From positions 3,027 through 67,026 of the forward strand of contig CABIYQ010000007.1 of NCBI GenBank assembly GCA_902362965.1: a stretch of 64,000 bases of DNA. The letters are read 5' to 3'. This DNA is from Oscillospiraceae bacterium (GTDB lineage Bacteria > Bacillota > Clostridia > Oscillospirales > Ruminococcaceae). This document shows, in pieces, positions 8,919 to 17,619 of this stretch. Position numbers and translations under genes: made by a program. Position 1 is the first letter of the stretch; every line of letters starts with the position of its first letter. The notes beneath the pieces were generated by a model. It ran no database searches and was not told the DNA's origin. It worked only from the letters and a program-made list of their open reading frames with translations.

Positions 8919-10263
8919 ATTTACTCCTATAGTCTAAACATTTTTTCAGAAATGATTCCGCCATTGAAGGTTTATTGTAAAAATAAAAATGAGGAAATCC
9001 GGCAATTATATTTTCCGTACTGTAACCGCACTTCCATTGCTTTCCATTTAATTTCCTTGCAGTAAAACAGTCTCCGCAGAAGCTGCTGTCCCAGTAATGA
9101 AATTCATGAGACCTGACAATTTCTCCCTTTTTACAAAGCAGATTGTCACGATCTGCTGTCAGTTCTGTATAACCGAATCTCTGTAATTTTGAGGTTTCAA
9201 AAGTAATGCCGTCTATTACTCCTGCCATTCTATACTCTTTTCCATTTTGAAATTTTACTGATTTATGAAGATACATATATCCTCCGCATTCGGCTATAAT
9301 TGGTATTTTGCTGTTCGCTGCGGATCTGACGCTTTCAAGCATTTCCTTATTTTCAGAAAGCTTATCTGCATACAATTCCGGATATCCGCCGCCGAGTATC
9401 AGTCCGTCAATATTATCCGGAAGCTTACTATCTTCAAGAGGAGAAAAGAAAATTATTTCCCCTCCCATTTTTCTAAGTAAGTCTAAATTATCCTCATAAT
9501 AAAAACAGAATGCTCTGTCATAAGCAACAGCAATCCTTGCATTTTTGCCGTCATTTAATTTTGGAATTTTAGGAATCTCATAGTTTACTATTTCTGCTTT
9601 TCCGGCAATTTCAATTATTTTATCTATCAGTACTGTTTTATTTATCTGATCCGAAAGCATCTTTAGTTTCTCATTAAGATTTTTAATTTCATCGGCAGTT
9701 ATAAGCCCCAGATGACGGCTTCCTATATGAAAATCATTATTTTTAGGTATATATCCAAAATATTCCGTTCCCATTTGACTGCAAAGCTTTTTAATATCAT
9801 CTTCTAGTGAAATCGGCATTCGGTTAAAAATAAAACCGACAACGTTATTCGGTTTTTTATAATTAAGATATCCGTTTATTACCGCTCCAACAGAACCACT
9901 CATTCCAGAACAATCAATAACAATTATAACTGGCGTTGCTGTATCATTTGAAACGTCATAAGCCGACGCTTTTCCGCCGTAACCGTCATAAAATCCCATG
10001 ACGCCTTCAATAACTGAAATATCCGAATCATGGCTGTTAACGTCCAAAAGATAATTCATAGTATTTTTATCGGTAAAAAAACCGTCAAGATTTCTTGATT
10101 TTACTTTGATAATCTTACTATGAAACATAGGATCAATATAATCAGGACCGCATTTGAACGCCGACACTTTATATCCAGTTTCTTTAAGTACTTTTAACAG
10201 TCCGCATGTAACGGTGGTTTTTCCGCAGCCGCTGTGAGTACCGGCAATCATAATTCTGTTCAT
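8902..10263 (-). CDS. cbiA: Cobyrinic acid a,c-diamide synthase CbiA/CobB
   Basis: Glutamine-dependent amidation of the a and c carboxylates of cobyrinic acid. The 453-residue protein has the N-terminal ATPase motif AGTHSGCGKTTVTCGL and a C-terminal class I glutamine amidotransferase-like domain with the Cys in IAECGGYMYLH. A 4-base overlap links it to cbiET upstream. Length and domain order are normal. Confidence 0.95.
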   Translation of the reverse strand: MNRIMIAGTHSGCGKTTVTCGLLKVLKETGYKVSAFKCGPDYIDPMFHSKIIKVKSRNLDGFFTDKNTMNYLLDVNSHDSDISVIEGVMGFYDGYGGKASAYDVSNDTATPVIIVIDCSGMSGSVGAVINGYLNYKKPNNVVGFIFNRMPISLEDDIKKLCSQMGTEYFGYIPKNNDFHIGSRHLGLITADEIKNLNEKLKMLSDQINKTVLIDKIIEIAGKAEIVNYEIPKIPKLNDGKNARIAVAYDRAFCFYYEDNLDLLRKMGGEIIFFSPLEDSKLPDNIDGLILGGGYPELYADKLSENKEMLESVRSAANSKIPIIAECGGYMYLHKSVKFQNGKEYRMAGVIDGITFETSKLQRFGYTELTADRDNLLCKKGEIVRSHEFHYWDSSFCGDCFTARKLNGKQWKCGYSTENIIAGFPHFYFYNKPSMAESFLKKCLDYRSKYGKTV

Positions 10264-11459
10264 AAAATTGTCCCCTTTATTATAAATACCGGATTTTCAC
10301 CGCACAGCATTGTATATTCGCTCACAGACTTTGTTCTTGTAATCGATACTTGTACAATTTCTGTTTCAGCGCCGCATATACGAAATCCTTCCAGCGACTT
10401 ATTCAATGTTTCCAACGAAACAGCGGTAACAACTATCACAGCTTTTCTATTTTTTTTAAATACCATTTTGATAATCTGTTGTAATTCTCCACCGCTGCCG
10501 CCGATAAAAACACGATCCGGAACAGGAAGCTTTTCTATATTATCCATGGCGTTTCCGCTGATAATTTCTATATTGTCGCATTTAAAAATATGCTTGTTTT
10601 TATCCGTCAGACTCATGGCTTCGGGATTCCTTTCAACCGCGTACACTCTTCCGCTGCCGCACTGCAAAGCCATTTCAACAGATACGGAGCCTGTGCCGCT
10701 TCCAATATCCCAACAAACCGAATCATTTGATATACCCAACTTTGATATAATAACACTGCGTACTTCAGATTTAGTCATAGGCACATTTCCTCTGACGAAC
10801 TCACGATCCGGTATTCCCGACCGCTTTAACGTTTCACAGTCTGAATTTACTACCGTCATCACAGACAGCAATGCGGTTTCTGTTTCAGTAAAATCCTCGG
10901 CAGTACCGCAAAGTATCCTCTCATTTTCATATCCCAGATTTTCACCGATATAAACTTCCGCACTATTCATGGAATATTCGCATAGGCGTCTGCAAGCCTG
11001 TGCCGCTGTAATTTTGCCTCCGAGAAGAAAAAAAGTTTTCTCATTTTCAGCCGCATGACGAACTATATTTGAATCCATTCCGTGCAGGCTTACAAATTTC
11101 ATATTCTGCCAGCTTATACCGATTTTTGAACAAAAATAAACAACTGAAGAAATTCCGCAGACAATCTCATAATCCATATCAGAAATTTCAGGTAAAAGCC
11201 TTGCTGTACCGCTGAAAAATCCGCAGTCTCCAGACATAAGTACCGCAGCAGTCTCAAAATTTTCAGTATGCAGAAATTTTGAGATATTACTGCTGTTATA
11301 TGTTGACAGTACAGGTTTTTTCAGATATTCAAAGCATTTAAGTATTCTTTCTGCTCCGATAAGAATATCAGCTGATTCAATAATTTTTTTTGCATACTCA
11401 GTCAGGGTTTCACTGCCGTTCATACCAATACCTACAACCATAACCTTCTTACTGTTCAT
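10260..11459 (-). CDS. cbiET: Precorrin-6Y/cobalt-precorrin-7 methyltransferase-decarboxylase, CbiE-CbiT fusion
   Basis: Fusion protein (399 residues) doing C-5 and C-15 methylation plus decarboxylation. The N-terminal ~200 residues are a CbiE tetrapyrrole methylase domain (VVGIGMNGSETLT; ILIGAERIL; LMSGDCGFFSG). The C-terminal ~190 residues are a CbiT Rossmann methyltransferase, seen at VRGNVPMTKSEVRSV and the SAM loop CWDIGSGTGSVSVEMA. The fused form equals Pseudomonas CobL; many Firmicutes keep two genes. Confidence 0.93.
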   Translation of the reverse strand: MNSKKVMVVGIGMNGSETLTEYAKKIIESADILIGAERILKCFEYLKKPVLSTYNSSNISKFLHTENFETAAVLMSGDCGFFSGTARLLPEISDMDYEIVCGISSVVYFCSKIGISWQNMKFVSLHGMDSNIVRHAAENEKTFFLLGGKITAAQACRRLCEYSMNSAEVYIGENLGYENERILCGTAEDFTETETALLSVMTVVNSDCETLKRSGIPDREFVRGNVPMTKSEVRSVIISKLGISNDSVCWDIGSGTGSVSVEMALQCGSGRVYAVERNPEAMSLTDKNKHIFKCDNIEIISGNAMDNIEKLPVPDRVFIGGSGGELQQIIKMVFKKNRKAVIVVTAVSLETLNKSLEGFRICGAETEIVQVSITRTKSVSEYTMLCGENPVFIIKGTIL

Positions 11460-12210
11460 CTTTTACCCTCATTAAAATTTTTTTGATTTCTTCTGCGGAG
11501 TAACCATATTCAATAGGTTTCCTGATAATCAGCGCTTTGCAGCCGCATAATTGCGCAGCCGTAATTTTATCAGAAAATCCTCCGTTTTTACCGCTTTCTT
11601 TAGTTATAACAATACGGATATTATTCCGTCTGATATGACTGCAATTTTGTTCAACTGTAAATGGTCCTATCTCGCTGATTATATTTTCTTTTTTAAATCC
11701 CATTTCAATACAGCTGTTAATAATCCGGCTGTCTGGCAGTACTCTTACAACGAGCCTTTCAGAAAAATTTCTGATTCCTGTATATTCTGCAAGATTTTTA
11801 CTTCCGGTCGTTATAAGAATGTTACCCGACTCTTTTTCTGCATACTCTGCCGCACTGCCGATACTATCAAAATACTTTACATCATTATAATCAATTTTCT
11901 CACTGTCCCTAATTACACGAAAAAACTGTGTATTGGTATCTTTACACGCTTTTTTTATATTTTCGGTAGCTTTTTCTGCAAAAGGGTGCGTAGCATCTAG
12001 CACTGCTGAATATTTTTCTTTTTCAAGCATATTTACTATCTGACTGTAATCCTTCTTGCCTGTAATAATTTTCAGCGTATTGAAAGACGAAAGAAGTTCT
12101 TTTCCTAATCCGGTCGTTACGCATACCGCCGCAGGTATACGATTACTATGACAAAAATCCGCAAGCTCCCTGCCCTCAGTCGTTCCGCCGAAAATAAGTA
12201 TTCTAAACAT
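11449..12210 (-). CDS. cbiJ: Precorrin-6A/cobalt-precorrin-6A reductase CbiJ/CobK
   Basis: NADPH-dependent reduction of the corrin macrocycle. The 253-residue protein opens with ILIFGGTTEGRELADF, the family's nucleotide-binding loop, then shows LDATHPFAEKATENI and a late VITKESGKNGGFSDK, all CbiJ hallmarks. It overlaps cbiH by 8 bases and cbiET by 11. Confidence 0.93.
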   Translation of the reverse strand: MFRILIFGGTTEGRELADFCHSNRIPAAVCVTTGLGKELLSSFNTLKIITGKKDYSQIVNMLEKEKYSAVLDATHPFAEKATENIKKACKDTNTQFFRVIRDSEKIDYNDVKYFDSIGSAAEYAEKESGNILITTGSKNLAEYTGIRNFSERLVVRVLPDSRIINSCIEMGFKKENIISEIGPFTVEQNCSHIRRNNIRIVITKESGKNGGFSDKITAAQLCGCKALIIRKPIEYGYSAEEIKKILMRVKDEQ

Positions 12211-12931
12211 TTTTATAACCTCTGGGAGTAACCATTTTATTGTTTATAACCTTTGTATCGCTGTTGCCCACAAACACAGTGGTAAACATATCAGCATGAA
12301 AATCCCTAAGCTGCAAAAGGGTAAGAATACCGCTTTTCTGCCCGTTTCTGCCGATATTTTTTACATAACCGCATATAGTTTCACATGATTTAAATTTTAA
12401 CATTATATCGCATGCTTTCCGCAAATAATCACTGCGTTTTTTTGACGAGGGATTATATATACAAATAACAAAATCAGCAGCAGCAGCACATTCAAGACGT
12501 TTTTTTATTTTTTCCCACGGCGTCAAAAGATCCGAAAGACTTATAACAGCAAAATCATGAGTAAGAGGCGCCCCAAGAACAGCCCCGCCGCTTAATGCCG
12601 CAGTAATACCCGGAACAATTGTAATTTCTGCATTCGGATAATCTGCCGAAAGTTCTAATGCAAGCCCTGCCATACCGTAAACTCCACTGTCGCCGCTGCA
12701 TATTAAAGCCGTTTCAGTACCCTTCGACGCCCTTTCCAATGCATATTTGACACGGTCCGTTTCCTTTTTCATAGGAGTTGAATAAAATTCTTTATGTGGA
12801 AAATATTTCTCTAAAATATCCGTATAAGTTGTGTATCCTACAACAAGACCGCATCGTTCGATGACGCTGCATGCTTCCATTGTCATACTGTCGTAATTTC
12901 CGGGTCCGAAACCAACAATATATAACTTCAT
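12203..12931 (-). CDS. cbiH: Cobalt-precorrin-3B C17-methyltransferase CbiH/CobJ
   Basis: SAM-dependent methylation at C-17 with ring contraction, in the tetrapyrrole methylase fold. Motifs seen are YIVGFGPGNYDSMT at the N-terminus, ICSGDSGVYGMAGLALE and VPGITAALSGGAVLGAPLTHDF. The ATG at 12931 overlaps the cbiG stop as ATGA, so this start was preferred to the upstream frame opening at 12982. Length 242 residues is typical. Confidence 0.93.
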   Translation of the reverse strand: MKLYIVGFGPGNYDSMTMEACSVIERCGLVVGYTTYTDILEKYFPHKEFYSTPMKKETDRVKYALERASKGTETALICSGDSGVYGMAGLALELSADYPNAEITIVPGITAALSGGAVLGAPLTHDFAVISLSDLLTPWEKIKKRLECAAAADFVICIYNPSSKKRSDYLRKACDIMLKFKSCETICGYVKNIGRNGQKSGILTLLQLRDFHADMFTTVFVGNSDTKVINNKMVTPRGYKNV

Positions 12932-13968
12932 AATGTCTCCTTTGCAAAGTCTATAGTAATGTCCGTTTGAGCCGCACTGCATGTAATTCCGTCTCCTACA
13001 GTTTTAGGAACAATAATACCTCCCTTACTGCACAGTACGGCACTGCGTTCACACACATTATCAACTCCGGTTATATTTTTTACAAAATCAGAACCCGTAA
13101 AATTTCCCTCAGCATTCATCAGTTCATGTGCAGAATAAACAGATAATTCCAGTCTGTACTTTTTGCAAAAATCCAGTATACCCTTTTCATCTGATTTTAA
13201 ATCAATAGTTGCAATACGACCGACTTTATACAAAGGAATTTGATTTTTTTCAAGAAAATTCAATAAAAAGCTTTCAATTTCCTCAGATGTCCTGCCTCTT
13301 TTACAGCCGATTCCCAGAACAATATTTTGAGGTATGAGATTCAAAGTGCTATTAAAAGGCTTTTTTTCTTTATCATCAGAAATGCATATACCGATTTCAC
13401 AATTTAAATCTGTACATAATTCGTCAGGAATGTTCACCGTACTGTAATCGCTTGCAAATCCAATTTTTTTATTCTGCAAAACTGCCGCCGAAACAGCTTT
13501 GGCAATCTTCATATCGGAAATATAAAGACTATTTGCCTTAGCAAAACTGTCAACTGAAAATTTTCCTCCTGTATCGGTAGCAGTAGTAATAACCGCTTTT
13601 GCTCCTGTTTCATTTGAAATTATCTGCGAAATTCTGTTAGCTCCTCCCAAATGTCCTGACAATATGGGAATTACATATTTAAACTGTTCGTCCATAACGA
13701 TTACCGCCGGATCGGAAATTTTTGATTTTATAAAAGGCGAAATCGTCCGTACTGCAATACCGCATGCGCATATAAAAATCAATATATCATATTCACTGAA
13801 AATTCTTTTCACAAGTATTGATATGGTTTCATAGCTTTCAGCACCGACAGATGCATATTTGCTGTAGCAGAATCTTTTGCATTTAAAGCCTTTTGCTTCA
13901 ATTTTTTTATATAGTAACTCCGATTGCATTGTACCCTTTTCAGTCACAGATATTATTGCCGCCGTCAT
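12928..13968 (-). CDS. cbiG: Cobalt-precorrin-5A hydrolase CbiG
   Basis: Opens the delta-lactone and releases the two-carbon fragment in the anaerobic route, so it marks the early-cobalt pathway. The 346 residues show an N-terminal domain with ICACGIAVRTISPFI and VIPILSGHLGGAN, and a C-terminal domain with LGIGCKRGRTSEEIE, the usual two-domain CbiG. It overlaps cbiF by 4 bases. Confidence 0.94.
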   Translation of the reverse strand: MTAAIISVTEKGTMQSELLYKKIEAKGFKCKRFCYSKYASVGAESYETISILVKRIFSEYDILIFICACGIAVRTISPFIKSKISDPAVIVMDEQFKYVIPILSGHLGGANRISQIISNETGAKAVITTATDTGGKFSVDSFAKANSLYISDMKIAKAVSAAVLQNKKIGFASDYSTVNIPDELCTDLNCEIGICISDDKEKKPFNSTLNLIPQNIVLGIGCKRGRTSEEIESFLLNFLEKNQIPLYKVGRIATIDLKSDEKGILDFCKKYRLELSVYSAHELMNAEGNFTGSDFVKNITGVDNVCERSAVLCSKGGIIVPKTVGDGITCSAAQTDITIDFAKETL

Positions 13969-14720
13969 TTCTTTACCTTTCTGAATTCCGTTTCAAACTC
14001 TGAATCATAAAGCTTTGAAAGAGAATAATCATCTCCCAGAAATTCCCCTACTGTAATAAGCGCTGTCTTTTTTATGTTATTGTTCTCGGCTGTTTCCGCA
14101 AGAGTTTTTACAGTACACCGGCATACCTTTTCATCCTCCCAGCTTGCCTTATAAACAATAGCTGCCGGAGTTTCTTCGCTGTATCCTCCGAAAATAAGCT
14201 TTTGAGATAGTTCCGCCAGCATACCGGTACTTAAAAAAACAACCATTGTCGCTCCATGCTTTGCAAGTTCTGAAATATCCTCCTTCGGTGGTACGGGAGT
14301 TCTTCCTGCCATTCGTGTAATGATTACAGTCTGGGACACATCAGGTAGAGTATATTCAGCTTTAAGCGCCGCTGCGGCTCCGCAAAATGAACTTACCCCG
14401 GGACAAATTTCATAGGGTATTTCAAGAACTTTCAGTCTGTCCATCTGCTCCCGTATCGCTCCGTAAACGCTGGGATCTCCAGTATGAAGCCTTACAGTCA
14501 TTTTTCCGTCCCTTTCCGCATTTTTCATAACTTCAATTACTTCGTCCAAATTCATATAAGCGCTGTTATAAATTTCGCAGTCCTTTCGGGCGAAGTCAAG
14601 AAGTTCAGGATTAACAAGTGAACCGGCATAAATTATAACGTCTGCTTCCGAAATCAATCTATGTCCTCTTAATGTAATCAAATCCGGACTTCCGCAGCCT
14701 GCTCCTACAAAATTAACCAT
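13965..14720 (-). CDS. cbiF: Cobalt-precorrin-4 C11-methyltransferase CbiF/CobM
   Basis: SAM-dependent C-11 methylase of the tetrapyrrole methylase family. The protein (251 residues from the chosen start) has VNFVGAGCGSPDLITLRG, VRLHTGDPSVYGAIREQ and CPGVSSFCGAAAALKAEYTLP. The ATG at 14720 is preceded by GGAGGAA and overlaps the cbiD end by 8 bases, so the longer frame from 14783 is unlikely. Confidence 0.94.
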   Translation of the reverse strand: MVNFVGAGCGSPDLITLRGHRLISEADVIIYAGSLVNPELLDFARKDCEIYNSAYMNLDEVIEVMKNAERDGKMTVRLHTGDPSVYGAIREQMDRLKVLEIPYEICPGVSSFCGAAAALKAEYTLPDVSQTVIITRMAGRTPVPPKEDISELAKHGATMVVFLSTGMLAELSQKLIFGGYSEETPAAIVYKASWEDEKVCRCTVKTLAETAENNNIKKTALITVGEFLGDDYSLSKLYDSEFETEFRKVKK

Positions 14721-15849
14721 TATATTCCTCCGCCATCCATTTGATAATACTATCAGCGCTTGATGTTTTTCCAAGTACTCCATACTTATTTGAAAACATT
14801 AATGCACCAATTTCTAACGTATTTTTCACCTTTGCATCAAGATAAAACTGTATCTTACCCATTAAAATTTCAATTGTCTTTTCAAGTAATCCTGCCGATT
14901 GCAAAATTCCTAAAGCGTCGTCTACCGTTATACATTCATAAATTTTTTTCAGCGTTTCAGTATCTGCACCGGCTAAAAGTCCGCATGTGATCAATACCTC
15001 CATTCTTCCGTCCGCATTTGAAGAATGAGTATTCATTATACCTGCTCCAAGCTTTACAAGCTTACCGGCATGTCCTGCAATAAGAACTCTTTTAAAGCCA
15101 AATTCCACTGCAAAGTCTATAGCCTCACCTATAAAATTACTGCACTTTACTGTTTTATCAAGCTCCGGCAAATACTCTTTCAGGAAAGTTCCGCTGTAAT
15201 TTCCAATCGTGATCAAAAGATTTTTTCTGCCCTGAGCCTTTAACATACTTTCTTCAGTACGAATCGTTTCAATAACAGCTTTGTTACTCATAGGTTCAAC
15301 TATTCCGCTTGTACCGATTATTGAAATGCCCCCTTCAATTCCCAGCCTGGGATTATAAGTTTTTGCAGCGATCATTTCACCTTCCGGTACAGATATAATT
15401 ATCCTGAAACCGCCGTCATAACCATATTTTTCAGCAATTTCTATAACAGCATTCTCAATCATTCTTCTGGGTACTGTATTTATTGCCGCTTCGCCGATTT
15501 TTCTGTCAAGTCCGCTTTTAGTAATTCTCCCTACTCCTTTTCCGCCGTCAATAATTATTCCAGAAGGAATTTTTTCAACTCTTGCATACACAAGTATTCC
15601 GTTTGTAACATCAGGATCGTCGCCGCTGTCCTTTTTTATTGCACATTCTGCATAATCCGTTTCTATTTCAGAATTTTTAATATTAAGCTCAAGCAGTATA
15701 CCCTTTGGAGTCATAAGACTTACTTTGTCAATTGTCATTCCTGTAAGAAGCATTTGTGCAGACGCCTTGGCAGCAGCGGCAGCACAAGAGCCTGTCGTAT
15801 ATCCGCATCTCAGTTTTTTAGTACCGCAGTAAATATATTCTTCAAGCAT
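14713..15849 (-). CDS. cbiD: Cobalt-precorrin-5B C1-methyltransferase CbiD
   Basis: Methylates C-1 of cobalt-precorrin-5B and is diagnostic of the anaerobic route. The 378-residue protein has the N-terminal LRCGYTTGSCAAAAAKAS motif, SGDDPDVTNG, GGKGVGRITKSGL and LIAGHAGKLVKLGAGIMNTHS. The ATG at 15849 was chosen because GAGG is 9 bases upstream; an ATG at 15855 is too close to it. It overlaps the end of cbiL. Confidence 0.94.
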   Translation of the reverse strand: MLEEYIYCGTKKLRCGYTTGSCAAAAAKASAQMLLTGMTIDKVSLMTPKGILLELNIKNSEIETDYAECAIKKDSGDDPDVTNGILVYARVEKIPSGIIIDGGKGVGRITKSGLDRKIGEAAINTVPRRMIENAVIEIAEKYGYDGGFRIIISVPEGEMIAAKTYNPRLGIEGGISIIGTSGIVEPMSNKAVIETIRTEESMLKAQGRKNLLITIGNYSGTFLKEYLPELDKTVKCSNFIGEAIDFAVEFGFKRVLIAGHAGKLVKLGAGIMNTHSSNADGRMEVLITCGLLAGADTETLKKIYECITVDDALGILQSAGLLEKTIEILMGKIQFYLDAKVKNTLEIGALMFSNKYGVLGKTSSADSIIKWMAEEYNG

Positions 15850-16543
15850 TATCATTTTCCTCAGAGGTTTTAATAATCATAAGTGAAAAGTATCCGTTTT
15901 CAGTTTCATCTATACCGTAATGTATTCTTTCATTTTCCAATCCACAGGATTCCACAATTATCGTATTGTCTGACATTCCGTATTTTTCAACCAGTTTTTT
16001 TACTCTATTCATATGCTTTCCGCTTTTCATTATAACCTTAGTACCATTTACTGACATCAAACTTTCAAGTTCATCAGTATAACCCGGAGCAACTACAAGT
16101 ACTTCTTTGCGAGAAACAAGAGGTTTTTTCAGTCTCGCAGCCGCAGCGCAAAAGCTGGGGACTCCGGCGCAAACCTCCGTTTCAAATCCGTTTTTTTCAA
16201 TAATATTCAAAATGTAAGAGCATGTGGAATAAATGGAAATATCACCGATATTCAGCATTGCCACATCATGTCCCTGACGCAGATATTCCATGATTGTCTC
16301 AGCAGATCTTTTATGATTCTCCTGTGTTTTCTCAATATCATGAGACATAAGAAATCTGACGGGAACAATAAGCTTGTCCGTCATGTCAACGGACTTCTGT
16401 GCAATTGAAAGTGCAAGCATGTTTTCATTTTTAGTCTGCGGAACAATTATAATACTGCACTTTTTTATAGTATTTACAGCTTTAACAGTTATCAGCTCCG
16501 GATCTCCCGGGCCAACGCTTACTCCGTAAAATTTTCCGTTCAT
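15842..16543 (-). CDS. cbiL: Precorrin-2/cobalt-factor II C20-methyltransferase CbiL/CobI
   Basis: First methylase specific to corrin synthesis, acting at C-20. The 233-residue tetrapyrrole methylase shows FYGVSVGPGDPELITVKAV, AMLNIGDISIYSTCSYIL and CAGVPSFCAAAARL. It is the first gene of the operon. GGGAG precedes the ATG, and a promoter lies 50-78 bases upstream. Earlier steps (precorrin-2 synthesis and cobalt insertion) are not encoded in this window. Confidence 0.92.
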   Translation of the reverse strand: MNGKFYGVSVGPGDPELITVKAVNTIKKCSIIIVPQTKNENMLALSIAQKSVDMTDKLIVPVRFLMSHDIEKTQENHKRSAETIMEYLRQGHDVAMLNIGDISIYSTCSYILNIIEKNGFETEVCAGVPSFCAAAARLKKPLVSRKEVLVVAPGYTDELESLMSVNGTKVIMKSGKHMNRVKKLVEKYGMSDNTIIVESCGLENERIHYGIDETENGYFSLMIIKTSEENDNA

Positions 16544-16592
16544 AAAGTCTCCCTTTTTGGCTGTTCATTCAAATTTGTAAAATACTATTTTA

Positions 16593-16621
16593 ATTCTATC
16601 ATATTATTACATTTTTTTCAA
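16593..16621 (-). promoter_or_regulatory. Sigma-A-type promoter of the cobalamin operon
   Basis: Minus strand: TTGAAA (16616-16621), 17 bases, TAGAAT (16593-16598). It gives a leader of only ~40 bases before cbiL, too short for a cobalamin riboswitch. The divergent sigK promoter lies next to it. Confidence 0.65.
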
Positions 16622-16641
16622 GAACACTATTTACGCTTTAT

Positions 16642-16649
16642 CATACAAT
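16642..16649 (+). promoter_or_regulatory. Sigma-E-like -10 element ahead of sigK
   Basis: CATACAAT matches the sigma-E -10 consensus CATACAMT. A convincing sigma-E -35 at the usual distance was not seen, so the site is tentative. In Bacillus, sigK is transcribed by sigma-E in the mother cell, which fits. The transcript would start near 16656 and leave a leader of ~60 bases. Confidence 0.45.
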
Positions 16650-16718
16650 AAATATTATCCGCAGACAAATTATAATAAACAAGCTGAAAAACATAATTTT
16701 TAAAAGGAGGCGATTAAT

Positions 16719-17354
16719 TTGATACTTAATATTGTAGGAAGTGTTTTAAACAGTCTTTTTTTCTTTGCACTGCATATTGACAGCAAAAATGTTTTTCCGA
16801 AACCATTGTCAAAACAGGAAGAAGAAGAGTGTTTCAAAAAAATGCAGGAAGGCGATGAATCTGCCAGAAACAAACTTATAGAGCACAACTTAAGACTTGT
16901 GGCGCATATTATAAAAAAATATTATTCAAATTTAAAAGATCAGGACGAATTAATTTCTATCGGTACGATAGGATTAATTAAAGCTGTTTCAACTTTTGAT
17001 TATCTTAAAGGTAACAGATTCGCTACATACGCAAGCAGATGTATTGAAAATGAAATATTAATGCACTTTCGTTCCCAGAAAAAAACTTTAGGAGACATAT
17101 ATATCGACGATCCGATCGACACTGACAAAGATGGAAATGCTCTAACATTAATGGATATAATGGGTGACGGAAAAGACATTGTTGAGCAGGTAGATTTATC
17201 AATCAGATCCGGACAATTATACGGCTTTCTTGAAAATACTCTTGATGATAGGGAATTTGAAATTATAAAGCATCGATACGGATTATACGGCTGTAATGCT
17301 CTTACTCAAAGAGAAGTAGCACAAAAACTTAATATTTCCCGTTCGTATGTATAG
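16719..17354 (+). CDS. sigK: Pro-sigma-K, 5' part of interrupted gene
   Basis: Late mother-cell sporulation sigma factor, first 211 codons. A hydrophobic N-terminal ~20 residues (VGSVLNSLFFFAL) resemble the membrane pro-sequence removed by SpoIVFB. Core sigma-70 region 2 follows (ARNKLIEHNLRLVAHIIKKYY, ISIGTIGLIKA, FATYASRCIENEILMH), then region 4 up to the recognition helix (LTQREVAQKLNISRSYV). It stops at TAG (17352-17354), which belongs to the inserted element. The start is TTG with AGGAGG 8 bases upstream. Alone it lacks the end of the DNA-recognition helix and is expected to be inactive. The missing end lies at 27691-27759. The stop is not ordinary decay: the element's far end restores the exact frame. 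Confidence 0.93.
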   Translation: MILNIVGSVLNSLFFFALHIDSKNVFPKPLSKQEEEECFKKMQEGDESARNKLIEHNLRLVAHIIKKYYSNLKDQDELISIGTIGLIKAVSTFDYLKGNRFATYASRCIENEILMHFRSQKKTLGDIYIDDPIDTDKDGNALTLMDIMGDGKDIVEQVDLSIRSGQLYGFLENTLDDREFEIIKHRYGLYGCNALTQREVAQKLNISRSYV

Positions 17355-17360
17355 TATATA
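17338..17360 (+). other. Left attachment junction (attL) of the sigK element
   Basis: Chromosomal arm ending CGTTCGTAT, proposed crossover GT (17349-17350), element arm ATAGTATA (17351-17358). Joining the left arm to the right arm of the far junction across GT gives codons for S-Y-V-S-R and removes the TAG. Exact cut points are inferred from frame repair and from symmetry of the rejoined element ends. Confidence 0.75.
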
Positions 17361-17369
17361 GCTTATTAT

Positions 17370-17418
17370 AAATGAATGGCAATCGCAAAAAACACAAAAG
17401 CGACCATTCATTTTTTTA
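17370..17418 (+). terminator. Terminator just inside the element
   Basis: AAATGAATGG (17370-17379) pairs with CCATTCATTT (17404-17413), continued inward by TCGC/GCGA. A T-rich tract follows. It would end sigK transcripts that enter an unexcised element, 16 bases after the TAG. The sequence AATGAATGG recurs at about 17585 and 26051. Confidence 0.6.
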
Positions 17419-17619
17419 TTTTATGCATAGGACAAGCACTTATTCGTATTGTGCATTATAATTTCAATGCAGACATACCACAATTGGGTTTGTTGAAAGT
17501 TTTAAAGGTTCAGTATGGAATTATACTGTTTCATAAAAAACTTCACAAAACGCCTTGCAGCTATGTGTATCACGATGGATAAAAATGAATGGCACTATAG
17601 AAGAAAGGAATGTATAAGT

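Noticed and set aside
16544-16720. Cobalamin riboswitch upstream of the cobalamin operon
   Set aside because: The whole gap to sigK is ~175 bases, the leader is ~40 bases and no B12-box-like pattern was seen.
17346-17354. TAG in sigK as a sequencing error, frameshift or simple pseudogene
   Set aside because: The missing C-terminal codons exist at 27691 in a form that joins in frame, next to a recombinase; this fits an insertion and not random decay.
17376-17582. 68-residue ORF after the sigK break
   Set aside because: No ribosome site, starts inside a terminator hairpin and shows no recognisable domain.
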